The notes: a model not told the origin generated them from the letters alone. 64,000 nt of DNA from Priestia megaterium (GCF_023824195.1 NZ_CP085443.1:107951-171950), one strand, 5' to 3'; positions 8,972-17,626 are shown, counted from the first letter of the stretch. A program made the numbers and translations.

Positions 8972-9304
8972 CTATTCTCTTTCGAAGGCATTGATGGCAT
9001 TTACGCTATGACTAATTGCAGCCCCAGCTTTAAGTGCAGCTGCTACAGTCACTGCTTCTAAAATTTCATCCATCGTTCCACCTAGTTTTTTATACTTAGC
9101 TACATGAGCTTCAATACAATAAGGGCATCCTGTTGTATGGGCCACAGCAATAGCAATCAACTCTTTTGCTTTAGGAGGAATCGTTCCAGTATTAAAAACC
9201 TCATGTTCAAACTGCATAAACTTTGCGGCAACCTTTGGCGATCTTTCCTTTAATTCACCTAATCTATTTAGATATGATTTTTTATATAAAGTATCGTCTG
9301 ACAT
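8972..9304 (-). CDS. AhpD-like carboxymuconolactone decarboxylase-family protein
   Basis: A 110-residue protein with the AhpD peroxidatic motif C60-P-Y-C63-I-E-A-H67. These residues in AhpD give thiol-dependent peroxidase or disulfide-relay activity. It is short and single-domain, as in the YurZ/AhpD-like group. It is the first gene of the seven-gene leftward operon, 48 bases before the FAAL, with GAGGGGAG before its ATG. A thiol-disulfide relay next to a cysteine desulfurase and a monooxygenase suggests redox protection of, or chemistry on, a sulfur-bearing intermediate; this is inference. It is the likely promoter-proximal gene, as 780 bases of non-coding DNA lie upstream. Confidence 0.87.
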   Translation of the reverse strand: MSDDTLYKKSYLNRLGELKERSPKVAAKFMQFEHEVFNTGTIPPKAKELIAIAVAHTTGCPYCIEAHVAKYKKLGGTMDEILEAVTVAAALKAGAAISHSVNAINAFERE

Positions 9305-10084
9305 CTTTTATTTCTCCCCTCATTGTTTAAATATAAGTAACTATCATAAAGAGTAAAACAAACTACTTTAAAATAATAAAAACTTATTTAATCATCGGAC
9401 GATTTTTCCACCTCTTTTTCATAATGGTAATATTTTACTACTTTGAAATAGAAGAAAATTAACCTATAATTACCTCTATTTGTAAAAAAATGTAGCTGCA
9501 AATGGATTCTACAAACAATATTTTGGGTTGTCAATCACTTTATTTAAAATTTAAGAATAATTTAATAACTATTTTACAAGACTTTTAGGAGGTGAAATAA
9601 AGGCTATTTATCCACTAGGATAAGTACAATATTATGCTTAAAATTATATTAATAAAATCAAAGTGAAACTCATCTCAAAGAGTATTTTTGGAAGGTTTTA
9701 CAAAAAATAAGAGGACTATAAGATATAAGAAAGTTTTGATGGTTTTTAAGAGCAGATGAATCTTTATTTAAAAGTGAGATATTCACTATATATAATATGT
9801 TTCTATAACACTCAAACATTTTTTTGAATGTTAAAGCATATGACAACGTTACCATTTTTACTAAAATAGAGTGGTACGAAAAATTTTTTGTTTTTACAAG
9901 AGTGAAATATAAAAGTGAAGGTAAAAGAGGATTGTCGAATGAGGGATTATATCAGCTTTAAGGGTCTATTACGTAATTGACCTTAGATATAATCCCATTT
10001 GTTATAAAAATCTAGGTTAGGCTACTATTTAGCGAAATTGCTTATTGTATTAAATTTGGAACGCTTAATTATCTAATTCTTATC
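9305..10084. other. Operon leader / long AT-rich intergenic region
   Basis: About 780 bases with no credible gene. It contains the promoter region for the leftward seven-gene operon and a strong nested hairpin at 9943-9996. It probably also includes the 3' untranslated region of the TetR gene at 10085, which reads in the same direction. No terminator T-run was seen between them, so read-through from the regulator is conceivable. Confidence 0.5.
9943..9996. promoter_or_regulatory. Nested hairpin in operon leader
   Basis: Outer arms GGGATTATAT / ATATAATCCC and inner arms AAGGGTC / GACCTT surround TATTACGTAATT, itself partly palindromic. There is no poly-T tail leftward, so a simple terminator is less likely than a structured leader, an mRNA 3' end or an operator. 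Confidence 0.4.
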
Positions 10085-10693
10085 TTAGGCCTCAATTTCA
10101 AAACCTGAAGACTGTAATGGACCAATTGTTATTAAGTTAACTAACTGCAATGCCATATGTTTAGGAGAGTAGACTAAATCATTATTAACCCACCATTCTA
10201 CTGTACCGATCAATGCTGAAGAAATGAAATGGATTAATAATTCTGGTGGAGTTGAAAACTTTTGTTCTTGTAAATTTATTGTGGCAAATTCTTTTCTAAA
10301 TTTCTCTTGAATAACTCCTTGCATTTTGCGATTAAATCCATGTACCCCTTTTTCACTTAACATGATTTGATAAAACGTAGCATGGTGAAAAATATTTGTA
10401 AATATAGCTTCAATCATTGATTGAAACTGAGATATTTTTACCCTTTTCTTTTGGATGTATATACAAGGGTTAATAATATCTGTTAGTTCCTCAAAAACTT
10501 CGTCAATTAATTTGTCTACCAAATCTTGCTTATCTACATAGTGAAGGTAAAAAGTAGCCCTGTTAATTAACGCATTGTCTGCAATATCCCTAATCGTAAT
10601 AGATTCATAGCCTTTCTCTTGAATTAAATCAATAAACGATTCTTTAATCATTTTTCGTGTTCGAATAACACGCAAATCTGTTTTTTTTAACAT
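10085..10693 (-). CDS. TetR/AcrR-family regulator
   Basis: A 202-residue protein with an N-terminal TetR helix-turn-helix: ITIRDIADNALINRATFYLHY at about residues 33-53, then DKQDLVDKL. The C-terminal ligand domain (ALIGTVEWWVNND near 170) resembles the DhaS-like TetR C-terminal type. AGGTGATG lies before the ATG. It is divergent from a broken YhgE/Pip-type membrane protein gene, and two TTGT..ACAA palindromes lie between them. It probably represses that exporter and itself. It could also influence the acyl/sulfur operon that lies downstream in the same direction. Confidence 0.88.
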   Translation of the reverse strand: MLKKTDLRVIRTRKMIKESFIDLIQEKGYESITIRDIADNALINRATFYLHYVDKQDLVDKLIDEVFEELTDIINPCIYIQKKRVKISQFQSMIEAIFTNIFHHATFYQIMLSEKGVHGFNRKMQGVIQEKFRKEFATINLQEQKFSTPPELLIHFISSALIGTVEWWVNNDLVYSPKHMALQLVNLITIGPLQSSGFEIEA

Positions 10694-10744
10694 TTTCTCA
10701 TCACCTGTCTATGATTTCAGTTTTAGTTAACACTTGGGACTCAT

Positions 10745-10846
10745 GTGTTGTATATATAACAAATAACGCAATATTGATTATTGAGTATGTGAGAATAAGG
10801 AATATAATTACATTGTATATAACAAGGCGTTTCTTATGCAACGCCC
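10745..10846. promoter_or_regulatory. Candidate TetR operators in divergent promoter region
   Basis: Two near-identical palindromic boxes, TTGTATATATAACAA (about 10747) and TTGTATATAACAA (about 10816), are followed by GGCGTT-N8-AACGCC. They lie between the divergent TetR and YhgE-type genes, where operators are expected. Binding is inferred from symmetry and position only. Confidence 0.4.
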
Positions 10847-10882
10847 TGTCAATGAAAACAAGATGCTCAGGAGGGAGATTAC

Positions 10883-12064
10883 GTGTGCGTATTTAAGAGT
10901 TTTTTTTCACAAAAAAGATTTTGGGGGAGCTTACTAGGAATTATCATCGTCGTTATGATTTTTAGTATTGCTTTCATAGGATCAATTGTTAATCCCACTC
11001 CGAAGGACTTGCCAGTTGCATTAGTAGTAAATGATAAAGGTGCTGAACTGCCTAATAAGACAAAACTGAATGCTGGTGAACAATACAAAGAAGCGTTACT
11101 AGATAATAAAGATATTCCCTTTAAGTGGTCAGTGATTGATCAGAGGGAAGATGCTATCAGTGCAATGAACGAAAAGAAGTACTATGCAACGATTGTGATT
11201 CCAGAGAATATGTCTCAACAAATCATGTCCCTTCAATCGCCTTCACCACAAAAGCCAGAAGTAGAGGTAATTATTAATCAAGGAATGCATTACACAGCTG
11301 CTAATACAACAAAGCAGGTTATCGATCAAGTGCTTTCTAAAATAAATGGTCAAATTCAGAATACTGTTTTTACCCAGTTAGAAGCCAATAAAGCTACTAT
11401 TACTCCTTCGTAAGCGAAACTTTTGAGTAGTCCTTTACTTGTGAAGAATGAAACAGTTAACGAAGTTGGAGATCATACAGCCAATGGAAATGCCCCTGTA
11501 TTATTTACACAAATAATATGGATCGCAGTCATTATTAGTTCTGTTATTCATTTTGTTATTATGAAGAAGGTTACAAATGGCCATATAAGTATCCGATCTG
11601 TTTTAACCCAATTAGTTGCAGGACTTCTATTTGCAACCGCCATTGCTTCTACAGTCCTTTTATTTACCGATAAGGTATTAAACGTTAATATATCTGACTT
11701 CCAGGCAACACTCTTATTTTTAGTCTTTACTGCATTTATGTTTTATTTACTTCAAAACGCTCTTTTAAATTGGTTAGGATTGGTAGGAGTTCCATTATTC
11801 ATCTTACTTTTTCTCTTCTCAATTCCGGTATTAAATTTACCTCCAGAGTTTCTACCTACAGTAACTCAAGGTTGGTTTTATTCATGGGTTCCTTTTAAAT
11901 ATAGTGTAGAAGGTCTACGTAACATCTTCTATTTTGGAGGGCATAATATTGAAAGCTATTTATTTGTTTTAGGAATGATAGGTGTGGCTTCATTTATAAT
12001 CATGTCGCTTTCTATACTCAAAACAACAAGTAAAGAAAAAACAATGGTAGCTGTAGAAAAGTAA
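10883..12064 (+). pseudogene. YhgE/Pip (DUF3533-like) membrane exporter, in-frame stop
   Basis: A single frame of about 394 codons is interrupted by one TAA at 11411-11413. The flanking residues (ITPS-stop-AKLLSSPLLVKNE) match continuous sequence in the family, where a Gln or similar residue is expected, so CAA to TAA is the likely change. The N-terminal part has one transmembrane helix and a large extracytoplasmic region (SIVNPTPKDLPVALVVND; NQGMHYTAANTTKQV). The C-terminal part has about five membrane helices ending in a Lys-rich tail. The family resembles ABC-2-type export permeases or bacteriophage-infection proteins. A GTG start with GGAGGGAG upstream. Divergent from, and probably controlled by, the TetR gene. 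Reinitiation at the TTG at 11423 is possible but has no ribosome site. Confidence 0.82.
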
Positions 12065-12107
12065 TTTTTATTTATTAATAAAAAAGACCTTGAGAAGAGC
12101 AAGTGGG

Positions 12108-12612
12108 ACTGACCCCCTATAGGGAGACAAATAAAAACACCTTTAAGTTAAAAAACGGGTATATACTACCTAACAATCACTTGGAGGTGTTTTTTCTATG
12201 GGGACAAGAGTTAGTTATCCAGCAGAGGTAAAGGTAAAAGCTATTGAGATGAGATTAGCTGGTGTACCTGTCAAAGAAGTGCTTTCCCAATTAAACATTC
12301 GCAGTTACACCCAATTGAAAAGGTGGATGAGAAGGTATAAAAATGGAGAAATTCGTCGATTTGAACAGCCCGTAGGCAAGTAATATTCGTACGGAAAGGG
12401 ACCTGGCTTTAAAGACGAAATATCCAAATTGAAAGCAGAAAACCGGTATTTAACACAACAGATTGAGGTCTAAAAAAAGTACAAGGAACTGGAGAGGAAG
12501 TGGTCCCAGAAATCGTAGTGAACGTAGTGGAAGAGTTAAAAGATAAGATACCAGTCTATCAAATCTGTCAGTACCTTGATATCCCTCGATCGACTTATTA
12601 TCGCTGGAGGCA
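12108..12612 (+). mobile_element. IS3-family (IS150-like) insertion sequence remnant
   Basis: The left end begins with GGGACTGACCCCC. An orfA start at 12198 encodes the helix-turn-helix protein of IS3-type transposases (KVKAIEMRLAGVPVKEVL). OrfA is cut by TAA codons at 12381-12383 (where the family has QYSYGKGP) and after QQIEV. An orfB start follows (LDIPRSTYYRW near 12577-12609), then the element stops abruptly and brnQ sequence begins. No right end, integrase catalytic domain or target duplication remains. It is therefore a dead 5' fragment that marks a deletion. Confidence 0.85.
12198..12383 (+). pseudogene. IS3 OrfA fragment
   Basis: A 61-codon open piece of the IS3 OrfA protein (helix-turn-helix, MGTRVSYPAEVKVKAIEMR). 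The same frame continues past TAA into YSYGKGPGFKDEISKLKAEN, the leucine-zipper part of OrfA, showing that the stop is a mutation rather than a natural end. Confidence 0.8.
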
Positions 12613-13257
12613 ACAGGAATTGCTGCTATTATCCTAATAACCATTTATACAGCTCTTTCTTACATGGGTGCTTCAAGTGTAGAAAAACTTGGACACTTAG
12701 ATAACGGAGGTACTGTTTTAATAAAAGTCTCGAATTATTATTTTGGAGCTTACGGTGGAATATTATTAGGGTTAATGATTACGGTAGCTTGTTTAACAAC
12801 TAGTGTAGGACTTGTTGCTTCTTGTTCTTCATTCTTTCATAAACTATTTCCAAAGGTACCTTATAAAATACTTGCTATTAGTCTATGTGGTTTTAGTGCA
12901 ATCGTTGCTAACATCGGGTTAACGCAGTTAATTGCTATTTCTATACCTCTATTAACAGCTATTTATCCATTAGCTATTGTATTGATATTCTTAACTTTTT
13001 TTCATCCTTTATTTAAAGGAAAAACTGAAGTTTATCAAGGGAGCTTACTTTTGACATTTATTATTAGTCTATTCGATGGATTAAATACGGGTGGTATTCA
13101 CATTTCATCTATTAATAGTTTCTTTATTAGAGTTCTCCCTATGTACAAAGTAGGACTAGGGTGGATTGTTCCAGCTATTATTGGAGTATTAATAGGTTTT
13201 AGCATAGTACAAGTAAAAATCCTTCTTAATTACAGATCATCTAGACTGAATAAATAA
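12613..13257 (+). pseudogene. brnQ 3' fragment: branched-chain amino-acid carrier
   Basis: About 214 codons of the C-terminal half of a BrnQ-type LIVCS transporter. The reading frame is open from the IS3 junction (TGIAAIILITIYTALSYMGASS) through six or seven hydrophobic helices. Family members are about 440 residues, so the N-terminal half is lost. No ribosome site supports the internal ATG at 12664. BrnQ carries leucine, isoleucine and valine inward with sodium; this remnant is almost surely inactive. The junction within GGCAACAGGAATTGC shows that an IS3-mediated deletion removed the 5' half. Confidence 0.85.
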
Positions 13258-13914
13258 TAAGGATTGTGGTGCGAAGATTACACCCATTTGAAAGGGACAT
13301 ATAGTTTCTTCTATTACAATATTGCTTTTATCAAGATATGAGTTTAAGGTCCTCTGTTAAACGTAAAAAATAACCTTTGCATCAAAATCACATTTTTTAT
13401 ATTTCAAAATATTTATTGTAGGTTTTTGTCAGCTTCTGTGGTCTCTATGATAAATTAAAGCTACATTTGTTAAGAACGAATGAAAACGATTACAATATTG
13501 CAATTCTAACTGATGATTCAGTCTGTTTAAATAGTTCAACATTATAATAATCTCTAACTTTTATCTTATTGAAAAAATGTAAGGAATTGAAATATCAATT
13601 ATACAGTGGCTATCTTCTTCTACTAGCCACATTAAAAGAAAGTAATCACGCTCTAGCTATAATCATGCTTATTATATTGAACCTTGAATAAAATAGCTAA
13701 ATGAATTATTTCTGGGGGGAGACAATCTAAACAACACTGATTGTAACTAATTGTTATATAAAGAAACACATAATATGATGATTTGATTTGTCACCTGTAA
13801 TTTTGTAAGAAAACTATGATTGAACGATTAAAAATACCGAAAATTCCTACCTAAATAAGTAAAAAATAAAAATTATATTAGAAATTACATTTTATTAATT
13901 ATGGAGTCGATATT
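13258..13914. other. Intergenic region with IDEAL-gene remnant
   Basis: About 650 bases without an intact gene. A short leftward stretch at 13331-13381 matches the last codons of the IDEAL gene at 21869. The remainder is AT-rich and includes the upstream region of the glutamate dehydrogenase gene; I see no clear terminator or operator. Confidence 0.55.
13331..13381 (-). pseudogene. 3' remnant of an IDEAL-domain gene
   Basis: Leftward codons read FLRLTEDLKLIS-stop, matching FLRLIEELKSIS-stop of the intact IDEAL-domain protein at 21869-22066. The flanking TTTCTTCTAT is also shared. Only about 13 codons survive, so this is the scar of a duplicate copy. Confidence 0.65.
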
Positions 13915-15207
13915 ATGATAACTACTGAAACTTTAAGAAAATTATCTAAGGAACAGAAGGAAGAAAAAGATTCGCTGAACTTATTTCTTTCTACACAAAC
14001 AGTTATAAAAGAAGCTCTGGATAAGCTAGGCTATTCAAATGATTTATTTGAATTATTAAAAGAACCTATTCGAATGCTAACCGTTCGTATTCCTGTCAAA
14101 ATGGACGATGGTTCGGTCAAAGTATTTACGGCCTTTCGTTCCCAGCATAACGATGCCGTAGGACCAACTAAAGGAGGAGTACGCTTCCATCCTGAAGTGA
14201 ATGAAGAAGAAGTAAAAGCATTGTCTACTTGGATGACTTTAAAGTGTGGGATTGCAAACCTCCCTTATGGTGGTGGGAAAGGCGGCATTATTTGCGATCC
14301 GAGAAATATGACGTTTGGAGAGCTGGAGCGATTAAGTCGAGGTTATGTGCGTGCAATAAGCCAAATTGTTGGTCCTACGAAAGACATTCCGGCACCTGAC
14401 GTGTATACGAATTCTCAAATTATGGCGTGGATGATGGATGAGTACAGCCGTCTTCGCGAATATGATTCCCCTGGTTTTATTACAGGCAAACCCATTGTTT
14501 TAGGAGGATCACATGGTCGTGAAACAGCAACAGCACGAGGGGTAGCAATTTGTATTAAAGAAGCTGCAAAGAAAAAAGGTATTAACTTGCAAGATGCGCG
14601 TATCGTGATTCAAGGTTTTGGAAATGCAGGAAGCTTTCTGGCCAAATTCATGCATGATGCAGGAGCCAAAGTAATTGGTATTTCAGATGCGCATGGTGCT
14701 CTTTATGATCCTGCAGGGCTTGATATTAATTATTTGCTTGATCGACGTGATAGCTTTGGTACAGTTACAAATTTATTTACGGATGTCCTTACAAACCAAG
14801 AATTACTAGAAAAAGAGTGTGACATCCTTGTACCAGCAGCCGTTTCAAACCAAATTACGGCACAAAACGCTCATAATATAAAAGCTCCGATTGTAGTAGA
14901 AGCAGCAAATGGGCCAACAACTCTCGAAGCGACAAAAATTTTGGATGAAAGAGAAATCCTCCTTGTACCAGATATATTAGCAAGTGCAGGCGGTGTCACT
15001 GTTTCTTACTTTGAATGGGTTCAAAATAATCAAGGATATTATTGGTCAGAGAAAGAAGTGGCTGAAAAACTTCGTAAAGTCATGGTTAATTCTTTTGAAA
15101 ATATTTATCAGACATCTCAAGATTATCAAGTTAATATGCGTTTAGCTGCCTATATGGTAGGAATAACAAAATCAGCCGAAGCTTCACGTTTCCGAGGCTG
15201 GGTATAA
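13915..15207 (+). CDS. gudB: NAD-dependent glutamate dehydrogenase (GudB/RocG type)
   Basis: A 430-residue Glu/Leu/Phe/Val dehydrogenase, full length and collinear with Bacillus GudB and RocG. Landmarks are the substrate-binding VGPTKGGVRFHP near residue 82, the catalytic-lysine region PYGGGKGG near 118, PAPDVYTNSQIMAWM near 160, GFGNAGSFLAKF near 237 and the C-terminal SRFRGWV. It oxidatively deaminates glutamate to 2-oxoglutarate and ammonia, feeding carbon from amino acids into the TCA cycle. The gene is monocistronic with a small conserved protein gene just downstream. GudB and RocG cannot be separated without a tree, so the symbol is tentative. Only a weak ribosome site (TGGAG) precedes the ATG. 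Confidence 0.93.
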   Translation: MITTETLRKLSKEQKEEKDSLNLFLSTQTVIKEALDKLGYSNDLFELLKEPIRMLTVRIPVKMDDGSVKVFTAFRSQHNDAVGPTKGGVRFHPEVNEEEVKALSTWMTLKCGIANLPYGGGKGGIICDPRNMTFGELERLSRGYVRAISQIVGPTKDIPAPDVYTNSQIMAWMMDEYSRLREYDSPGFITGKPIVLGGSHGRETATARGVAICIKEAAKKKGINLQDARIVIQGFGNAGSFLAKFMHDAGAKVIGISDAHGALYDPAGLDINYLLDRRDSFGTVTNLFTDVLTNQELLEKECDILVPAAVSNQITAQNAHNIKAPIVVEAANGPTTLEATKILDEREILLVPDILASAGGVTVSYFEWVQNNQGYYWSEKEVAEKLRKVMVNSFENIYQTSQDYQVNMRLAAYMVGITKSAEASRFRGWV

Positions 15208-15275
15208 AATATAAGAATTTTCTATAATTCTATAAAGAAAGAATTATTAATAACATTTAAAGTGAGGAATTTGTA

Positions 15276-15425
15276 ATGTGGGTTATTACTATAATCAATG
15301 CCTATTCAAAGAGCAATAATATTGTTATGTTTGAATTTAATACGGAAAAGGAAGCAAGAGAAACTTTTAAAAAAATACAAGAACATAAAATTCTTTCCGA
15401 GGTTATTTGCTGCTACAACCCTTAA
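15276..15425 (+). CDS. Small conserved hypothetical protein, 49 aa
   Basis: It starts MWVITIINAYSKSNNIVMFE and ends EVICCYNP. AGTGAGG lies eight bases before the ATG. The order aromatic-rich strand, FEFNTEKEA helix, strand looks like a small alpha/beta protein that recurs in Bacillus genomes, though I cannot name a family. It follows the glutamate dehydrogenase gene by 68 bases on the same strand. Function unknown. Confidence 0.6.
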   Translation: MWVITIINAYSKSNNIVMFEFNTEKEARETFKKIQEHKILSEVICCYNP

Positions 15426-15595
15426 TTTACCTTATCTATTACTTTATAGGAACGGTTTTGATGAAACATTAGTAATTAGAAACATAGAAAGTCAGTTTCT
15501 CTAAATGACTAACTTATGGAGTTATTCCAAGTAGTATATGAATGAAATTCACCTATTTGGGATGGACTTGTCCTGTAAAGTAAGGCGTTCTTTTT

Positions 15596-15668
15596 ATAGA
15601 AGAAACTCGTCAAAAAGAGACCTTCACTCTTATAGAGCAAAGGCCTCTTTTTGACGAGTTTCTTCTAT
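15596..15668. terminator. Long palindromic terminator (GAAGAAACTCGTC family)
   Basis: The outer arms run ATAGAAGAAACTCGTC then AAAAAGAG, against CTCTTTTT then GACGAGTTTCTTCTAT, so about 24 bases pair perfectly; an inner AGCAAAGG adds a second stem. It is a bidirectional terminator between convergent genes. The arm sequence recurs at 20197, 21830 and 63660, so it belongs to a repeat family. Confidence 0.8.
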
Positions 15669-15937
15669 TTTTTATCAATTTTCCCAAAATCATATCTCCT
15701 CATCACAATAGCGTTTGCACCTATTTGATAGGCGTTTTTAATCATCCGGTCCAAAGCTTCTTTTCTTGAATCTTCAAGCATAACTGTATATTGCTTGCTT
15801 TCTCCTCCTACTAAGGATTTTAACCCTGCCATAATATCGCCACCAATCCCTCTACTTCTTACAATTAGACCAAGTACAGGGCCTTTTACTTCTACAATTT
15901 TGTAACCCTCGTTTTTTTCTGTAGTAACTACCAACAC
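15665..15937 (-). CDS. YbjQ/UPF0145-family protein, short variant
   Basis: A 90-residue protein related to UPF0145 (YbjQ, heavy-metal-binding-like fold). The family core is visible: VKGPVLGLIVRSRGIGGDIMAGLKSLVGGESKQY, here split as VKGPVLGLIVRSRGIGGDI and MAGLKSLVGG, followed by RKEALDRMIKNAYQIGANAIV. The C-terminus differs from the usual family ending (MRRYDFGKIDKK instead of GVDLDYE), so it is a divergent or truncated member. UPF0145 proteins form pentameric beta-barrels of uncertain function. GTG start with GGAGGGG upstream. The stop codon lies within the shared palindromic terminator. Confidence 0.8.
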   Translation of the reverse strand: MLVVTTEKNEGYKIVEVKGPVLGLIVRSRGIGGDIMAGLKSLVGGESKQYTVMLEDSRKEALDRMIKNAYQIGANAIVMRRYDFGKIDKK

Positions 15938-16341
15938 ATTAATCCCCTCCGCCTTTATATTGGGATTTCTTATAGTATTTAATTAACCAATAAAAATAGC
16001 ATAATAGATGCATTATTCATTTGCCTATATTGGGAGTAATCAGTGAAACATTTAATATTCATTGAATACTTTGTTGATAATTCAATAAAACTAAAATAAT
16101 CTAATTTCTGAAAATCCCCTTTGAGTAAACGGTATAGTCGCTTTCTTTTTCCTATCTACTCAAAGGGAAGCATACCATTACCAGACCCGCAGTTTTCGAT
16201 AGGGATAGTTTCCGCGTCTAAACTAGTGGCGTGAGCCACACTATATAAAAGCCACTTCTTGTCGCACCATAATTAACATTCTCGGAAGTAAAGCACACCT
16301 CCCTCCATTCGGAGAGAGGTGTTATTCATTCTTAAAGTCTT
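15938..16341. other. Intergenic region with two inverted repeats
   Basis: No gene seen. CCCTTTGAGTA (about 16118) pairs with TACTCAAAGGG (about 16155) around a 27-base loop. A second hairpin at 16295-16322 (ACACCTCCCTCC / GGAGAGAGGTGT, one mismatch) could terminate leftward transcription into the region. Confidence 0.45.
16295..16322. terminator. GC-rich hairpin
   Basis: A 12-base stem with one mismatch and a 4-base loop (ATTC). The tail is only moderately T-rich, so terminator strength is uncertain. It would serve the leftward DoxX-region transcript. Confidence 0.5.
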
Positions 16342-16521
16342 TTATTTTCTGTTTTTTCTAAGTGAGGAGAGCCCTATAAGGGCTGCTTCAAATGTAATTA
16401 TAATTCCAACAGCAAGGATTCCCAGAGACACAACTTTGTTAGGAATATATCTAGCAAAAGTCGATAAAAGTGCCCCTGAAATTCCTAACCAGACTAAAAC
16501 TATTAGCTTAGGAAAACAACT
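16342..16521 (-). pseudogene. Orphan membrane-protein 3' fragment
   Basis: Downstream of the DoxX stop a different frame stays open for about 58 codons with strongly protein-like sequence: PKLIVLVWLGISGALL, then ARYIPNKVVSLGILAVG and a final LSSLRKNRK before the stop. It has two hydrophobic helices and a basic tail. No ATG, GTG or TTG start with a ribosome site is available. It is therefore either the tail of another gene left by a deletion or a frameshifted continuation of the DoxX gene. Family not recognised. Confidence 0.45.
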
Positions 16522-16858
16522 TAAAGTTCCACATAATTACCATCATAGATAATATCAAACAGATTGTTGCAGGAATAATCATCTCAATAGGTTGATGGGC
16601 CCGAAAAATATGGGCATGTATGGCACCTATCATGAGAATTACAAACAATACGCCAGATACAAAAACCAAGTATGGATTCCAAATACCGCCAATCATTGCT
16701 ATTGCTCCAATAAGTTCCACAATTCCAATTACAGACATTAACCATAATGGATATTGATAGTGCTGCCAATGTTCAACCTGAAACGGTATACGAAAAAGTT
16801 TTATGAAACCTCCCACTAAAATAAAAACGGCTAAAATTACTTGCATAATAGTCATCAT
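16508..16858 (-). CDS. DoxX-like integral membrane protein
   Basis: A 116-residue protein with four hydrophobic helices. The family cues are GGFIKLFRIP near residue 18, VIGIVELIGAIAMIGG near 43-58 and GAIHAHIFR near residue 84. DoxX-like proteins are small quinone- or thiol-oxidation-associated membrane proteins; many in Bacillus have no assigned role. AAGGAG lies nine bases before the ATG. The gene follows a 24-codon stump of a cyclase gene on the same strand, suggesting that it now uses that gene's promoter. Confidence 0.75.
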   Translation of the reverse strand: MMTIMQVILAVFILVGGFIKLFRIPFQVEHWQHYQYPLWLMSVIGIVELIGAIAMIGGIWNPYLVFVSGVLFVILMIGAIHAHIFRAHQPIEMIIPATICLILSMMVIMWNFKLFS

Positions 16859-16873
16859 CTAAACTTACTCCTT

Positions 16874-16945
16874 TTAAAAATCCTTTTGAGTAACAATGCC
16901 ATCTTGAATGGTATGACTCAAATCAATATATTTTTGACTCTTCAT
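16874..16945 (-). pseudogene. 5' stump of a cyclase-family (kynurenine formamidase-like) gene
   Basis: A strong ribosome site (AGAGGGGGGAT) and ATG begin MKSQKYIDLSHTIQDGIVT, the typical N-terminus of metal-dependent cyclase/arylformamidase proteins (IDLSHTI.DGMVTY). After 23 codons it meets QKDF and a stop. The full enzyme is about 210 residues, so more than 90% is gone. The initiation signals are intact, so a short peptide could still be made and may couple translation to the DoxX gene 16 bases on. Confidence 0.65.
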
Positions 16946-17093
16946 ACTAAATCCCCCCTCTGTTCACCTTAATAAAAACAACTTATATATGGAAATTTCA
17001 TTATTTTTTCTTTTTCTAAAGGTGTATACTTCATACAATCCTAATTAACATATTGTCAATCAAATAAAATTTCAAGTACAAATAATATGTCCT

Positions 17094-17417
17094 CTACTTT
17101 AACACCCAACCATATATAACTGCCCCAAAAGAGGACAAATGCTCTATTGGGATGATAAAACGTGCGAGAATGAGACCTGCTGGTATTAACATAATAAAAT
17201 ACTTCAAGTTGAACTTACGTTGCCAGCCTAAAAATAATAAAGGAACAACGAGACTTAAATTTAAAATAGAACCTACTACCATTCCCTTTAGATTAGGAGA
17301 TGATGAATTGATTTGAAAAAAGGAATGATATAACAAGTAATTTGAAATTAACACAAAAAGCAATCCGAAAAGACATAATGTAGACGTTTCATTTTTCTTA
17401 AGAATCAAACGATTCAC
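17094..17417 (-). CDS. Membrane protein, probably truncated
   Basis: A 107-residue protein with three hydrophobic helices (LCLFGLLFVLISNYLLY; ILNLSLVVPLLFLGW; FIMLIPAGLILARFII). It resembles the N-terminal part of longer Bacillus membrane proteins sometimes labelled beta-carotene 15,15'-monooxygenase-like, in which LARFIIPIEHL is followed by more helices. The frame ends soon after that block, which suggests a 3' truncation. That family reading is from memory and weak. The ATG lacks a strong ribosome site (GGGGTGAATCG). Confidence 0.5.
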   Translation of the reverse strand: MNRLILKKNETSTLCLFGLLFVLISNYLLYHSFFQINSSSPNLKGMVVGSILNLSLVVPLLFLGWQRKFNLKYFIMLIPAGLILARFIIPIEHLSSFGAVIYGWVLK

Positions 17418-17626
17418 CCCATTTTTAAGTTTTTTAATAGTATTTCATCTATATAATTAGTTGACATGTTACTTATTGTTAAATAATTATTTTATCTGGA
17501 AAGCTCCCCAATAAAGGATTTTCTCATTGATTTAAAAGGAACATGAGAACCGTTGATTAACATGCTATCTTACTTTATTTCAGGTTAAACAGGTTTTAGC
17601 ATAGTGGTTTTTTATTTGGAGGTCTA

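Noticed and set aside
16319..16552. 77-codon rightward frame opposite the DoxX region
   Set aside because: The opposite strand carries better hydrophobic coding sequence, and no ribosome site is present.
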